Shown piece by piece: positions 44,539-53,613 of a stretch of 64,000 bases of DNA. This DNA is from Ignavibacteria bacterium (GTDB taxonomy: Bacteria; Bacteroidota; Ignavibacteria; Tepidaquicellales; Tepidaquicellaceae): contig JAQTLX010000012.1 in assembly GCA_028714695.1 (NCBI GenBank), positions 1-64,000 on the forward strand, written 5' to 3'. The notes beneath the pieces were generated by a model. That model was not told the origin of the DNA and searched no databases. It was given only the letters and a program-made list of their open reading frames with translations. Positions within the stretch are counted from its first letter, which is position 1. Each line of letters starts with the position of its first letter. Made by a program: the position numbers and the translations under genes.

Positions 44539-46185
44539 TTATTTTACCAATAACATTTTCTTTGTTTCGCTGAATGTTTCACCGGAAAGTTTATAGAAAT
44601 ATACGCCTGAATTTAATTTTGATGCATCGAAAGTATATTCGTATGTTCCTGTGCTTAATTTTTCATTTAATAAGTTTGCAACTTCTCTGCCTGTTACGTC
44701 AAACACTTTCAACGAAACTATTCCTGCTTTAGGAATCGAGAAATTAATCTTTGTCGAAGGGTTAAACGGATTCGGATAGTTCTGTGATAATTCGAATTTG
44801 GAAGGAACTACAGACGAAATCTGATTTATTCCGATTACGTAATTCATAGGATTAAATTGTGACCAGCCCGATGTCCAGTTTGATGTACCGAAAGCGCCTA
44901 CGTACGTAGTGGCGGTAAAATACGAATCTGTCAAAGGAGTATAAGTAAAGTTAGCGCCCGTCAGTGCAGGAGAGCCTGCGAGAGGCAGCCAGTTGCCGCC
45001 GTTTTCGTAACCGTATGGATTTGTAAGCATTACATCGGTATTGTTTGTATAAACTCTGTTTGAAAATGCTGCTGTGTTTAAGAAATTAATTCCGTTAAAT
45101 CCGTTGCCTGCCATTGAAACAGTATCCGCAAGTGTTGTGAAGCCAGCGAATATGTTATTCTTCAAAGCCATCGAGTCGGCGAGGAATGCATTTGCAACGC
45201 CCATTCCGTCGAATCTTACACCGACCGGATATGCTGTAAATATTGAATTGTAGCAGCTGAGTTTGCTGTTTCTTCTGATGTGAGCGCATCTTGTGAAATT
45301 CGGATTTATTGGTGTCGATGAAGTTCTTTTTGGACCTATGAATGTAACGTTTGTAAATATCGGCTGAGTTCTTGGAGTGTTAAAATTACTCGGTGAGTTG
45401 GCATTGTTATCGCTTTCGAATCCGTTCGAACCGCTGATATCCGCGATGTTTGAATCTCTTATTCCGAGAAAGAATTGGCATTTGCCTCTGAAACCGTTAT
45501 CCGTATCAAAATCGTCGTCAACGCCTTTATAAGCGATGAAATATTTGCAATTAACCGTTCCGCCGAACCATTCGAAAGAATCGTCTCCCGAATAACTTAC
45601 CTGAATGTATTCAAGTGTTGTTCCTCTTCCGACGCCGCCCATTGTTAATCCGTTAATTTCATTTCCGCTTACACCTGTAAGGTTAATTCCCGGAAATTCA
45701 ATTCTTACGTATCTCATCAAGCCTGAATTATCGTTGTCGTCATGTCCGCCGTAATATGCCGGAGTCACTGACGGCGGAAGACCTTCTATCGCCGCTGTGT
45801 CTGAACCGCTTACAGTGTTGATTGTCGCTTTACCGAGAAGAATTACGCCGCCCCAATCGCCGGGACCTCTTAATCCGGGAGCAATTCTGCTCGTAAATAT
45901 TATCGGCTGAGATGATGTTCCGTTAGCATTTATTTTCCCGCCTCTTTCAATAATCAGCGTTCCGGTAGTTGCTTTGTCACCGTAGATAACTGTTCCCGCG
46001 GGGATAGTAATTGTTGCTGACGATTTAACGTAAACAAACCCCTTCATAATATATCTTGTCGAGGCATTCAGTGTGATGTTTGAGGTTATATTATTATTGT
46101 TCAGTGTAGTGGAATCCCATGCCTGGGAAAAAACAGAACCCGACATTAATAACATTGCAAATAAAACGAGAATTACCTTTTTCAT
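44539..46185 (-). CDS. T9SS-sorted right-handed beta-helix surface protein
   Basis: A 548-aa protein with signal peptide (KKVILVLFAMLLMSGSVFSQ). Short repeats such as ITIPAGTVIYGDK, GGVILLGKATIN, LMRYVRIEFPGI, LEYIQVSYSGDDSFEWFGG and DDDFDTDNGFRGKCQFF form a parallel beta-helix. The C-terminal T9SS domain starts at ELSQNYPNPFNPSTK and ends KKMLLVK. Related proteins commonly adjoin TonB receptors in Bacteroidota. It lies 28 bp downstream of the TonB receptor gene on the same strand, so the two are one transcript. Likely a surface partner of that receptor, perhaps capturing phosphorylated ligands; ligand unproven. Confidence 0.82.
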   Translation of the reverse strand: MKKVILVLFAMLLMSGSVFSQAWDSTTLNNNNITSNITLNASTRYIMKGFVYVKSSATITIPAGTVIYGDKATTGTLIIERGGKINANGTSSQPIIFTSRIAPGLRGPGDWGGVILLGKATINTVSGSDTAAIEGLPPSVTPAYYGGHDDNDNSGLMRYVRIEFPGINLTGVSGNEINGLTMGGVGRGTTLEYIQVSYSGDDSFEWFGGTVNCKYFIAYKGVDDDFDTDNGFRGKCQFFLGIRDSNIADISGSNGFESDNNANSPSNFNTPRTQPIFTNVTFIGPKRTSSTPINPNFTRCAHIRRNSKLSCYNSIFTAYPVGVRFDGMGVANAFLADSMALKNNIFAGFTTLADTVSMAGNGFNGINFLNTAAFSNRVYTNNTDVMLTNPYGYENGGNWLPLAGSPALTGANFTYTPLTDSYFTATTYVGAFGTSNWTSGWSQFNPMNYVIGINQISSVVPSKFELSQNYPNPFNPSTKINFSIPKAGIVSLKVFDVTGREVANLLNEKLSTGTYEYTFDASKLNSGVYFYKLSGETFSETKKMLLVK

Positions 46186-46213
46186 TTCTTTCCTTTCTTT
46201 TTGTTTTTTAATA

Positions 46214-49009
46214 TTAGTATTTATATGATAGAGTTAAGGAATAATTTGTACCTGAGTTATACTTTCTTACTGTTTCATCTTTACCTTCGATATTTTGAAC
46301 GAATTTCTGGTCCTGATTTAAAATGTCTTTAATTGCGAGTTTCACTTCGAATTTTCCGAATAAACTTTTTGACGCTGAAATGTCAAGAAGGTCCCTTCCG
46401 AGTTCGCGTATATCGTTAAATCCGTTTAATCCGACTTCGGATATTCTGTCTCCGAAACGGTTATAACTTAAATTCACACTTGTGCCGGCAATAAAATTAT
46501 CGTAGTATAAACCGAGATTAATCATATAAGGAGATTGTCCCTGCATTCTTCTTTTTTGCGAGGTCGCGACAGAACCAAGTCCTGTGATGTCGATATTTGA
46601 TTCTATAAGCGACAGATTTCCGTAAACCGAAAAATTTGTGAGGTGTTTATAAATAAAGCCGAGATTTTTTCTGAACTCAAGTTCAAGTCCGTAGTTTGTT
46701 GCTCCGCTCGGTGCGTTGTTAAATGTTTTAATTCTGTTTGTAGATGTGGGAATGAAAACTTCTTCGATAGGCGCATCAATGGATTTATAAAACAGACTTA
46801 CCGAAACGATTTCGCCCGCTTCGGGGAATATTTCATATCTTAAATCGTAATTTCTTACAAGCGTTCTTCTCAGGTCAATCGAATTTCCCAGAACCAGAAT
46901 TCCCGAAACAAAATCTACATAAGAAAACGGTGCAATTTCTCTTAATTCCGGTCTTGATATTGTCTGAGAATAAGCAGCCCTTATATTGGAATTATCCGAT
47001 AATTTAAAAATTGTGTTTATCGACGGAAGCACGTCGTTGTTCTTAAGGAAGTTAGTAACGGGGTTTCCGATAATGCCGAGAGTATTTACTTTTTGTTCAT
47101 TGCTTTCGTATCTGACGCCGGCGATAATCCGTAATTTTTTAATCGGTATATCTGCCATTAAATATCCCGCGTAGTTATTCTCCGTCGCTTTGTATTTATC
47201 TGTCTCTGTCGTCAACTCGTCATAGAATAGTTTGTTTACATCGAAGTTATCCGGAGTGAATATGCTTTCAATCGGCTGATACAAAATGTTAAACGGCATT
47301 CCTATGTAATAACCTACTCCGAAATTTCTTACTCCGAAATCACGGCTGATGCCGTTTGCAAGAGTTCCAATCTTAATTCTTGTATGTGAGCCGCTTCCTG
47401 ATATAAAAGGTACTTTCCAGTTTACGGGGAGTTCGAAATTAACAGAAAAACTTCTGTTGATATCGTTGAGATTTGAAAAGAATCTTCCCCCGGCATACGT
47501 ATTGCCGTAATTTGGATTTATCGCCGCGTAATAGGCGTCTTCCGAATTTAAACTTCTTTGATATGTCATTGTTTTCATATCCGGTTCTTTTTTCTCGGTC
47601 TGAGAATAAGAGAACATCCAGTCCGTTTTAAGAAAGTTCGAGATTAAATGTTCGCCGAACAACTGATAGGAGGCAAGCGAACGCTGTGTAAATTTCGTTA
47701 TATAAAGTTTCCTGTCGAAAGCATCCGAGCCGCTTGTGCCGTTTACGAAACCTTCATAGTACTGTGTTTCATCCTCGGAACTGTGTGTAAAAGAAGATTT
47801 AAAACTGATTTTGTTGTTCTTCCCGAGTTTTGCATTTAAATTTATTAAGCCGCCCCATAATACCGAGAATTCCGAATTTCTGCCGTTGAACGAAGAAAGT
47901 TTTGTGTTATCGGAATTGAAATCAGTTCTTGCAATATTATTATTTGAGAAACCCGATTTATATGAATAGGCAGCGAGAAACCCTATCGGGATTTTCGCTA
48001 AATTGAGTGAATTTCCTATCGAAATCTGAAATCCGGAGTTCAACGGCGCTTTTGTTCCGCTTTGCATCCAGTTGTTTGGAAGTGACCTGCCGAAATCTTT
48101 TATTTGATCTCTTGAAAAATTTGTATTTTTAAGTTGAATCGTTGGGAAGTTTGAAGGAAGCAGTCTGCTGTCATCGATTCCGAGATTCATAAATAGAAGT
48201 TTCTTATCATTCGCTTTGTATTCATAGAACGTTTTAGAACTTGTATTGTCATTATATGCCGATGACATATTGATGCTCATTGTAAGTGCGTCGGGAAATT
48301 CCTTTGTTGTAATCTGTACAAGACCTCCGGAGAAGTTCGCCGGCTGGTCGGGAGTAAATGTTTTTGAAATTATAACGTTTTCAAGAAGGTTTGATGGAAA
48401 CAAATCGAATGAAAAAGACTTTTTATCCGGGTCTGTAGATGGAAGCGTTACTCCGTTTAACATCGTGTTGTTATATCTTTCGGATGTACCTCTTACAAAA
48501 ACATATTTGCCGCTCACAACGGAAACACCCGTTACGCGTTTTAGGACATCGGATGCCGCGGCGTCAGGCGCTCTTTTAATTTGCTGTTCGGAAATTCCGT
48601 CCTGTACTTTATTTGAGTTTTTCTGCTCAACGAGCAAAGCCTGTTCGTTTGCAAGCGTTGAATTTGATTCAACGACTATTACGTCCGTTGTCAAACCGTC
48701 AACATCAAGCGCAATGTCTAATTTAGTAACGGAGTTCGAATTTACGCTGATATTTTTGATGGTTTTGTCCGTGTATCCTATATAGGAAACCTTAATATCG
48801 CATGAACCCGGAGTAATGTGTTCGATTGTGTATGAGCCGTCAATATCCGACACCGCACCGAGTTTTGTGTTTAAGATTTTCACAACGGCGCCGGAAAGCG
48901 GTTCGGAATTTGCAGCATCGACAATTTTCCCTTTAATTGTCTGGGAAAATCCTTTATCGATTAAAATGAATAGTAAAACGGTTAAAATTGTATAAAAAAT
49001 CCTTTTCAT
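46214..49009 (-). CDS. TonB-dependent receptor with carboxypeptidase-like regulatory domain
   Basis: A 931-aa outer-membrane receptor. Signal peptide KRIFYTILTVLLFILIDKGF, then a CarboxypepD_reg-like domain (GKIVDAANSEPLSGAVVKIL, residues ~25-110), a plug domain with DVLKRVTGVSVVSGKYVFVRG (~150-250) and a 22-strand barrel ending in YSLTLSYKY. The carboxypeptidase-like domain is typical of SusC-family and siderophore-type receptors. It probably imports a bulky ligand using TonB; phosphate regulation is inferred from its neighbours. ATG 49009 places the signal peptide first; TTG 49027 adds six residues. Its promoter region holds 11-bp phased sites. Confidence 0.88.
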   Translation of the reverse strand: MKRIFYTILTVLLFILIDKGFSQTIKGKIVDAANSEPLSGAVVKILNTKLGAVSDIDGSYTIEHITPGSCDIKVSYIGYTDKTIKNISVNSNSVTKLDIALDVDGLTTDVIVVESNSTLANEQALLVEQKNSNKVQDGISEQQIKRAPDAAASDVLKRVTGVSVVSGKYVFVRGTSERYNNTMLNGVTLPSTDPDKKSFSFDLFPSNLLENVIISKTFTPDQPANFSGGLVQITTKEFPDALTMSINMSSAYNDNTSSKTFYEYKANDKKLLFMNLGIDDSRLLPSNFPTIQLKNTNFSRDQIKDFGRSLPNNWMQSGTKAPLNSGFQISIGNSLNLAKIPIGFLAAYSYKSGFSNNNIARTDFNSDNTKLSSFNGRNSEFSVLWGGLINLNAKLGKNNKISFKSSFTHSSEDETQYYEGFVNGTSGSDAFDRKLYITKFTQRSLASYQLFGEHLISNFLKTDWMFSYSQTEKKEPDMKTMTYQRSLNSEDAYYAAINPNYGNTYAGGRFFSNLNDINRSFSVNFELPVNWKVPFISGSGSHTRIKIGTLANGISRDFGVRNFGVGYYIGMPFNILYQPIESIFTPDNFDVNKLFYDELTTETDKYKATENNYAGYLMADIPIKKLRIIAGVRYESNEQKVNTLGIIGNPVTNFLKNNDVLPSINTIFKLSDNSNIRAAYSQTISRPELREIAPFSYVDFVSGILVLGNSIDLRRTLVRNYDLRYEIFPEAGEIVSVSLFYKSIDAPIEEVFIPTSTNRIKTFNNAPSGATNYGLELEFRKNLGFIYKHLTNFSVYGNLSLIESNIDITGLGSVATSQKRRMQGQSPYMINLGLYYDNFIAGTSVNLSYNRFGDRISEVGLNGFNDIRELGRDLLDISASKSLFGKFEVKLAIKDILNQDQKFVQNIEGKDETVRKYNSGTNYSLTLSYKY

Positions 49010-49038
49010 GTTTTTTCTTTTATACAAAATTATCTATG

Positions 49039-49100
49039 GAAGGTTAAGACAAGATAAACAACGATAAGTAATAAATAATAGTACGATAAATAATTGTTAA
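49039..49100 (-). promoter_or_regulatory. Phased candidate Pho-type boxes upstream of the TonB receptor
   Basis: On the minus strand, hexamers TTAACA (49095-49100), TTATCG (49084-49089), TTATTT (49073-49078), TTATCG (49062-49067) and a shifted TTATCT (49052-49057) repeat every 11 bp (the last 10). The word TCTTAACCTTC (49039-49049) stands nearest the start and occurs also upstream of pstS. Direct repeats on one helix face are the pattern read by PhoB/PhoP-type regulators. A/T-rich DNA can give chance matches; a shared word in two neighbouring promoters strengthens it. Confidence 0.4.
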
Positions 49101-49149
49101 GAACCCAGGATTGAATTATCCGGTTTAAAATACGATATCACTGCGCAAA

Positions 49150-49183
49150 AATAAAAAGTCCGTCACCGGAGAGTGACAGACTT
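49150..49183 (-). terminator. Terminator in porin-TonB receptor gap
   Basis: Leftward stem AAGTCTGTCAC / GTGACGGACTT (49156-49166 with 49173-49183, one mismatch), loop of six, then TTTATTTTTG. It lies between the porin and receptor genes and insulates the receptor promoter from upstream transcription. Confidence 0.75.
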
Positions 49184-49390
49184 AGTGTTGCAGTACATGA
49201 AAGGATTATACTTCTCTTTAGCGGATAGGAACTGAAATATATTGTTATCAACAAAACCACAATACAAAAGTATTTATTGTTCATTACGGAAATATAAAAG
49301 ATGTTATGTAATTTATACGCGTACATAATGAAAACGTTAAGTGTGGATTAAACGAGAAAATACAAAAAATGTGTTGTGCTTATATATGAA

Positions 49391-49413
49391 AAATCCGCTG
49401 ATGAAGCGGATTT
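49391..49413 (-). terminator. Terminator-like hairpin in porin-TonB receptor gap
   Basis: Perfect nine-base stem AAATCCGCT / AGCGGATTT with a five-base loop, followed leftward by T5. The second of three hairpins in the 49010-49524 gap, which otherwise holds no gene. Confidence 0.7.
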
Positions 49414-49472
49414 CCGGAGTGAATCATGAGGGTGATTCTTATTATGTTGTTATTATTGTCTTTTAATTACAC

Positions 49473-49506
49473 AAAAGGCGGGATGTAAGAAAAGTCCCGC
49501 CTTTTT
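49473..49506. terminator. Bidirectional terminator behind the porin gene
   Basis: Eleven-base stem AAAAGGCGGGA / TCCCGCCTTTT (49473-49483 with 49495-49505), followed by T-residues on both strands. It lies 19 bp beyond the porin stop and ends the pstS-porin transcript. Confidence 0.85.
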
Positions 49507-49524
49507 AAATGAAAGGTGAAAATA

Positions 49525-50874
49525 TTAAAACTCAAGAATTGTGTTGAAATAGAGCCTGCTGATGCTGCTCTTGGTTGTTCCATCGTACTTCACAATATAA
49601 TCTTTATCAAATGACTGAATCTGGTAATTTAATCCGAGTGTAAGAACTGATGCCGGTTTGAACATCAGACCGACAATCATAAGAGTCTGTTTGTTTGCAT
49701 CGCCTGTGAAACCGACGAGGTTTGTTCCCGGTTTCGTTGTGTTAGGATTGAAACTGTCGTATCTGAAAGTGAGCATAAGTTTTTCCTGGAATGCCTCAAC
49801 CGGAGGATTGAATTCAAACCATGTCGAAATACCCTGTGCTGTTATTGATGAATCCACCGAGCCGCCTGCCAGTGTGACAGGAATCTTGTTAGACTGCAGA
49901 CTGAATTCACCGCCAAGTTTAACGTAACCGAAATTCTTGAAATTGTATTTGAAGTTAGCCATGCCGCCGAAACGATTGTTTGCATACGAACCGCCGTTAA
50001 GCACACCGTATTCATTGCTTCCTAATTTACCCATATAAGCGAAACCGCCTACAGTTAAATCTGCAATTCCGTCTATTCTTGTCTTGTTCATTTTCTTTGC
50101 CGCTTCCATGTTCTGTTTAATCTGGCCGGCGAGAGGATAAATGAAACCTGTCACCATGAAATCTTTAAATCTGTTCTGGTCGAATGCGAGGTTCTTGTAT
50201 CCGTTACCATTTAAGAGTGCAACTGTCAAATCGGCAATCTTTGAAGGGAATGTGAACTTCATTGTAAGTCCGAGGTCAGCGCTTGAAAAGTATGATGCTG
50301 TTTTTCTTGTTACAGTGTTGCCGTTTCTTGTAGCCGACATTGTCCAACTGTAATCCGTAAGTGTCTTTTGAACGCCTCTCCATCCGTAATATTTTTCGAT
50401 ATTGTTAATCCAGTAATTAGGAAGAACGCCGACTTCCATTGTAAGGCTTGTACCGTTATCGAGCGCCAGCGGAGTATAATCAACGAATCCGTATTTTAAC
50501 TGATATGTCCATTGTGTAACGCCGGACTGGTCAACTACGGAAGTTATATCCGGAGTGATTCTTGCGTTGATTTGCGGTGTAAGACTTGCTCTTATGTTAA
50601 TATATGCACGGTCAATATTGAATGAATTCTTTCCGGTTTCGAATTGGTTCTTAATAGGGTTGAAACCGAATGCAGAGTTTGAATTTGGTCCAGTTGCAGC
50701 CGCGGTATCAAGTTTTCCGATAAAGTCCGCATCGTCCGCATTGTATGTCCATCCGGCATAAAAAGTACCGCCGATTTTAATTTCCGGTTTGAATTCGGGT
50801 TTTTTCTCCTGAGAGTATAGATTCATACTGCCGGTGAAAAGAATCACGAGAAGTACTAATAAATATTTTTTCAT
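49525..50874 (-). CDS. Outer-membrane porin, phosphate-selective-porin-like
   Basis: A 449-aa protein with signal peptide KKYLLVLLVILFTGSMNLYS, then beta strands with alternating aromatic residues (IGGTFYAGWTYNADD, INARITPDITSVV, YGFVDYTPLALD, FGYVKLGGEFSLQSN, VLTLGLNYQIQSF) and a closing LYFNTILEF with terminal Phe, the outer-membrane signature. Size and strand pattern fit 16-stranded porins of the OprO/OprP type, but I rely on context rather than a specific motif. It lies 27 bp downstream of pstS on the same strand, so it is co-transcribed with a phosphate-binding protein. Probably lets phosphate cross the outer membrane. Confidence 0.75.
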   Translation of the reverse strand: MKKYLLVLLVILFTGSMNLYSQEKKPEFKPEIKIGGTFYAGWTYNADDADFIGKLDTAAATGPNSNSAFGFNPIKNQFETGKNSFNIDRAYINIRASLTPQINARITPDITSVVDQSGVTQWTYQLKYGFVDYTPLALDNGTSLTMEVGVLPNYWINNIEKYYGWRGVQKTLTDYSWTMSATRNGNTVTRKTASYFSSADLGLTMKFTFPSKIADLTVALLNGNGYKNLAFDQNRFKDFMVTGFIYPLAGQIKQNMEAAKKMNKTRIDGIADLTVGGFAYMGKLGSNEYGVLNGGSYANNRFGGMANFKYNFKNFGYVKLGGEFSLQSNKIPVTLAGGSVDSSITAQGISTWFEFNPPVEAFQEKLMLTFRYDSFNPNTTKPGTNLVGFTGDANKQTLMIVGLMFKPASVLTLGLNYQIQSFDKDYIVKYDGTTKSSISRLYFNTILEF

Positions 50875-50901
50875 TTTAATCCTTTCGATTTTTTTATTTT
50901 C

Positions 50902-51939
50902 TTATTTTAATATTTTTACTTTGTCGAGGGCTTTCTTTGTTAAATCTGCAGGAAGCGGAGCATATCCGAGATCCTTTGCAAATTTCTGTCCGTCTGCGAG
51001 AGCCCATTCTAAGAACGATTTAATAAGTTTGCCTTTTGCTTCGTCTTTATTTTTTTCGTATACAATTAGGTATGTGTAACTTGATATCGGGTACGCGCCT
51101 TTTCCTTTTGCGTTAATGATTGACATAGTAAGTGTTTCAGGCATCTGCGATAATGTAACGTCGCCCGCTTTTGTAACTGATTCGAGAGTAGGTGTAATAA
51201 ATTCACCTTCAGGATTTTTTACGTTTGCATATTTCAGGTTATTTGAAATTGCATAAATCAATTCAACGTAACCGATTGAATATTCAAGTTGTTTAATCAC
51301 GCCTGTTACGCCTTCATTTCCTTTTCCGCCCTGTCCAATATCGAATTTCGGAGTTTTGGAAACGCCGATTTTTTCTTTCGCTTCAGGGCTTATTGAGCCG
51401 AGGAAGTCCGTGAAAATATAGGAAGTTCCGCTGCCGTCGGTTCTGAATACTACAGTAATGTCTTTATCCGGTAATTTTGTATCGGGATTATCCTTGGCAA
51501 GTTTCGGGTCATTCCATTTCTTAATTTTTCCGAGATATATGTCCGCGATGTTTTCGCCTGATAGATTCAGAGGTTTTTCGAGTCCCGGAAGATTATAAGT
51601 GAGCACTACCGCGCCGAGTACTGTCGGAATATGATAAATTTTCGTTCCGCTCTTTGTTTCGGCATTTTTCATTTCTTCAGCGTTCATTGGACTGTCTGTC
51701 GCGCCGAAATCTACCGTACCTTCTGTTACTTGTTTTATACCGCCGCCGCTGCCGATGGACTGGTAATTGAACTTTGCATCTTTATTTATTTTGGAATATT
51801 CGTCGAACCATTTAGAATACAACGGGAACGGGAATGTTGCGCCTGCACCGTTGATCTGGATGGGACCTTTTTGCTCATTTTTTCCGCAAGAACCTGCAAT
51901 GAAAGCAAAAATCAGAACGAAGATAGTTAAATACTTCAT
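50902..51939 (-). CDS. pstS: Phosphate-binding lipoprotein PstS
   Basis: A 345-aa periplasmic binding protein with lipobox IAGSC (Cys 18). The phosphate-binding loops INGAGATFPFPLYSKW, SIGSGGGIKQ, DFGATDSPM and RTDGSGTSYIFTDFL are all present and specific for PstS. Only ATG 51939 gives a proper lipoprotein signal peptide; a frame from 51978 would add thirteen residues. PstCAB and PhoU are absent in this window, so the inner-membrane part is elsewhere. It heads the unit with the porin gene. The upstream perfect 11-bp repeat is likely its regulatory site. Confidence 0.95.
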   Translation of the reverse strand: MKYLTIFVLIFAFIAGSCGKNEQKGPIQINGAGATFPFPLYSKWFDEYSKINKDAKFNYQSIGSGGGIKQVTEGTVDFGATDSPMNAEEMKNAETKSGTKIYHIPTVLGAVVLTYNLPGLEKPLNLSGENIADIYLGKIKKWNDPKLAKDNPDTKLPDKDITVVFRTDGSGTSYIFTDFLGSISPEAKEKIGVSKTPKFDIGQGGKGNEGVTGVIKQLEYSIGYVELIYAISNNLKYANVKNPEGEFITPTLESVTKAGDVTLSQMPETLTMSIINAKGKGAYPISSYTYLIVYEKNKDEAKGKLIKSFLEWALADGQKFAKDLGYAPLPADLTKKALDKVKILK

Positions 51940-52012
51940 AGTTTTCTTTTTTGAGTTTTTAATTTTATACATGCACAAAAGTTCTAATTGCAGGTTACAG
52001 GGGTATAACGTA

Positions 52013-52034
52013 ATTGTAAAGAAATTGTAAAGAA
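52013..52034 (-). promoter_or_regulatory. Candidate Pho box upstream of pstS
   Basis: On the minus strand the sequence holds two perfect 11-bp direct repeats (each TTCTTTACAAT), so TTTACA hexamers lie five bases apart, the classic spacing for PhoB/PhoP-type operators. The next element upstream on the minus strand is TCTTAACCTTC (52032-52042), also found before the TonB receptor. The repeat sits between the suhB stop and the pstS start, about 75 bp before the ATG. A phosphate-responsive promoter is the natural reading. Confidence 0.6.
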
Positions 52035-52047
52035 GGTTAAGATGCTG

Positions 52048-52821
52048 TTATTTCTTGATGTTTTGTATGATATTTAGAATGCTGGAATGGATTTTTCCGT
52101 TCGTCGCCAGAATTTCCTTGTTGTAAACCGAGTATTTTCCGCCTTTGAAATCGGTTACCTTGCCGCCCGCTTCCGTTAATATAAGATATCCTGCGGCAAC
52201 GTCCCATGCATTGAGGTTGTATTCCCAGAAACCGTCGAATCGACCGCATGCCGTCCAGCAAATATCCAGCGCCGCGGAACCGAGCCTGCGCACAGGAATA
52301 TCCATATTTACTATAGCCGAGAATACTTCAACGGGTTTATTCGGGTTATTGCCCGTGTTATACGGGAAGCCTGTTACGAGCAGTGATTTTTCAAAAACAG
52401 ATTCTTCGGAAACGTGTATTTTTTTGCTGTTAAGATAAGAGCCTTCCCCTTTCTCGGCAAAGAAGATTTCACCGCTGAAAGGATTGTAGATGCCGCCCAT
52501 GATAATTTCACCGGCTTTTTCTACGCCGATGGATACACAGCAGATAGGAATGCCGTGAGCATAGTTGATTGTGCCGTCGATGGGGTCTATAATCCATTTT
52601 ACATCCGAGACGTCGTTTATCGCGCCTATTTCTTCCGAAAGTATATTATGAGTGGGGTATTCGGTTTTGATAATTTCTATTATTTTTGATTCCGAGCGTT
52701 TATCGACTTCCGTCACGAGGTTTGAGATAATATCTTTGCTTTCGATAATAAAATCCTTATCCATATATTCTTTAAGTATCTTGCCGCTTTCTTCGAGTGA
52801 TTTGAAAAGTATGTTCTTCAT
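52048..52821 (-). CDS. suhB: Inositol-monophosphatase family phosphatase (SuhB-like)
   Basis: A 257-aa Mg-dependent phosphatase. Metal ligands are in the SEEIGA (Glu), WIIDPIDGTINYAHGIP (two Asp) and WDVAAGYLILTEAGG (Asp) motifs. It could act on inositol phosphate, fructose-1,6-bisphosphate or 3'-phosphoadenosine phosphate; the exact substrate is uncertain. It precedes pstS on the same strand; the Pho-like repeat between them suggests a separate promoter for pstS. Confidence 0.9.
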   Translation of the reverse strand: MKNILFKSLEESGKILKEYMDKDFIIESKDIISNLVTEVDKRSESKIIEIIKTEYPTHNILSEEIGAINDVSDVKWIIDPIDGTINYAHGIPICCVSIGVEKAGEIIMGGIYNPFSGEIFFAEKGEGSYLNSKKIHVSEESVFEKSLLVTGFPYNTGNNPNKPVEVFSAIVNMDIPVRRLGSAALDICWTACGRFDGFWEYNLNAWDVAAGYLILTEAGGKVTDFKGGKYSVYNKEILATNGKIHSSILNIIQNIKK

Positions 52822-52824
52822 GTT

Positions 52825-53592
52825 TTAATCTATTAAAAGTTCAAGCCCGTCGTATGCAAGTTCAATGTTTGCAGGAAGCGAGGCGATAATTTCTTCGTGA
52901 TTTAAATCGTGTGTTATGTGTGTGAAATATGTTTTCTTTGCTTTCAGTTTAAGCGCTATTTCCGTAGCCTGTTCAAGATTGAAATGCGTCGGGTGTGGAG
53001 CAATTCTGAGCGCGTTGAGAATAAGCACGTCGAGCCCGTATAATTTTTCCATTTCCTCTTCGGGAATCATGCTGGCGTCAGTGATGTAGGCGAACTTTCC
53101 TATGCGGTATCCGAATATTTTAATTCTTCCGTGAAAGACTTCTATAGGAAGAATTTTTATATTCTTAACCTCGAACTCTTTGTTCTCAAGATAATTAAAT
53201 ATCATCATCGGTACAGCCATGTATCTTTGAAGTTCTTCGTCGAGCGCGTATCTGAAAGTAATTTTAATTTCATCGAGTGTTTTCTTGTTCCCATAAACAT
53301 TCACCCATTTTTTGTGTCTCTGGTTGATTTGCCTGAGGTCATCGAGTCCGAATATATGGTCAACGTGGTGATGAGTAAAGAGAATTGCGTCAAGGTCAGT
53401 AATTTTCGCCCGGAGCATTTGCTGCCGGAAATCGATTGAAGTGTCAATCAGAATTTTCGCGCCTCCGGTTTCGACGTACACGGACGCGCGAAGCCTTTTG
53501 TCTTTCGGATTTTCCGAAAGGCAGGTCTTGCATGTGCATCCTATAATGGGTACGCCCTGTGATGTTCCGCTGCCGAGAACGACAATTCTCAT
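52825..53592 (-). CDS. MBL-fold metal-dependent hydrolase (PhnP-like)
   Basis: A 255-aa metallo-beta-lactamase-fold enzyme. The zinc motif THHHVDH (about 74-80), with further ligands from YITDAS and FTHITHDL, is intact. The N-terminal GCTCKTCLS adds a Cys cluster common in PhnP and its relatives, which cleave cyclic phosphodiesters in phosphonate use; the same family includes coenzyme-PQQ and octanoyltransferase partners, so I avoid a gene symbol. The gene ends 3 bp before suhB begins on the same strand. Confidence 0.82.
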   Translation of the reverse strand: MRIVVLGSGTSQGVPIIGCTCKTCLSENPKDKRLRASVYVETGGAKILIDTSIDFRQQMLRAKITDLDAILFTHHHVDHIFGLDDLRQINQRHKKWVNVYGNKKTLDEIKITFRYALDEELQRYMAVPMMIFNYLENKEFEVKNIKILPIEVFHGRIKIFGYRIGKFAYITDASMIPEEEMEKLYGLDVLILNALRIAPHPTHFNLEQATEIALKLKAKKTYFTHITHDLNHEEIIASLPANIELAYDGLELLID

Positions 53593-53613
53593 TTGTGTCT
53601 AAATAAATAAAAG

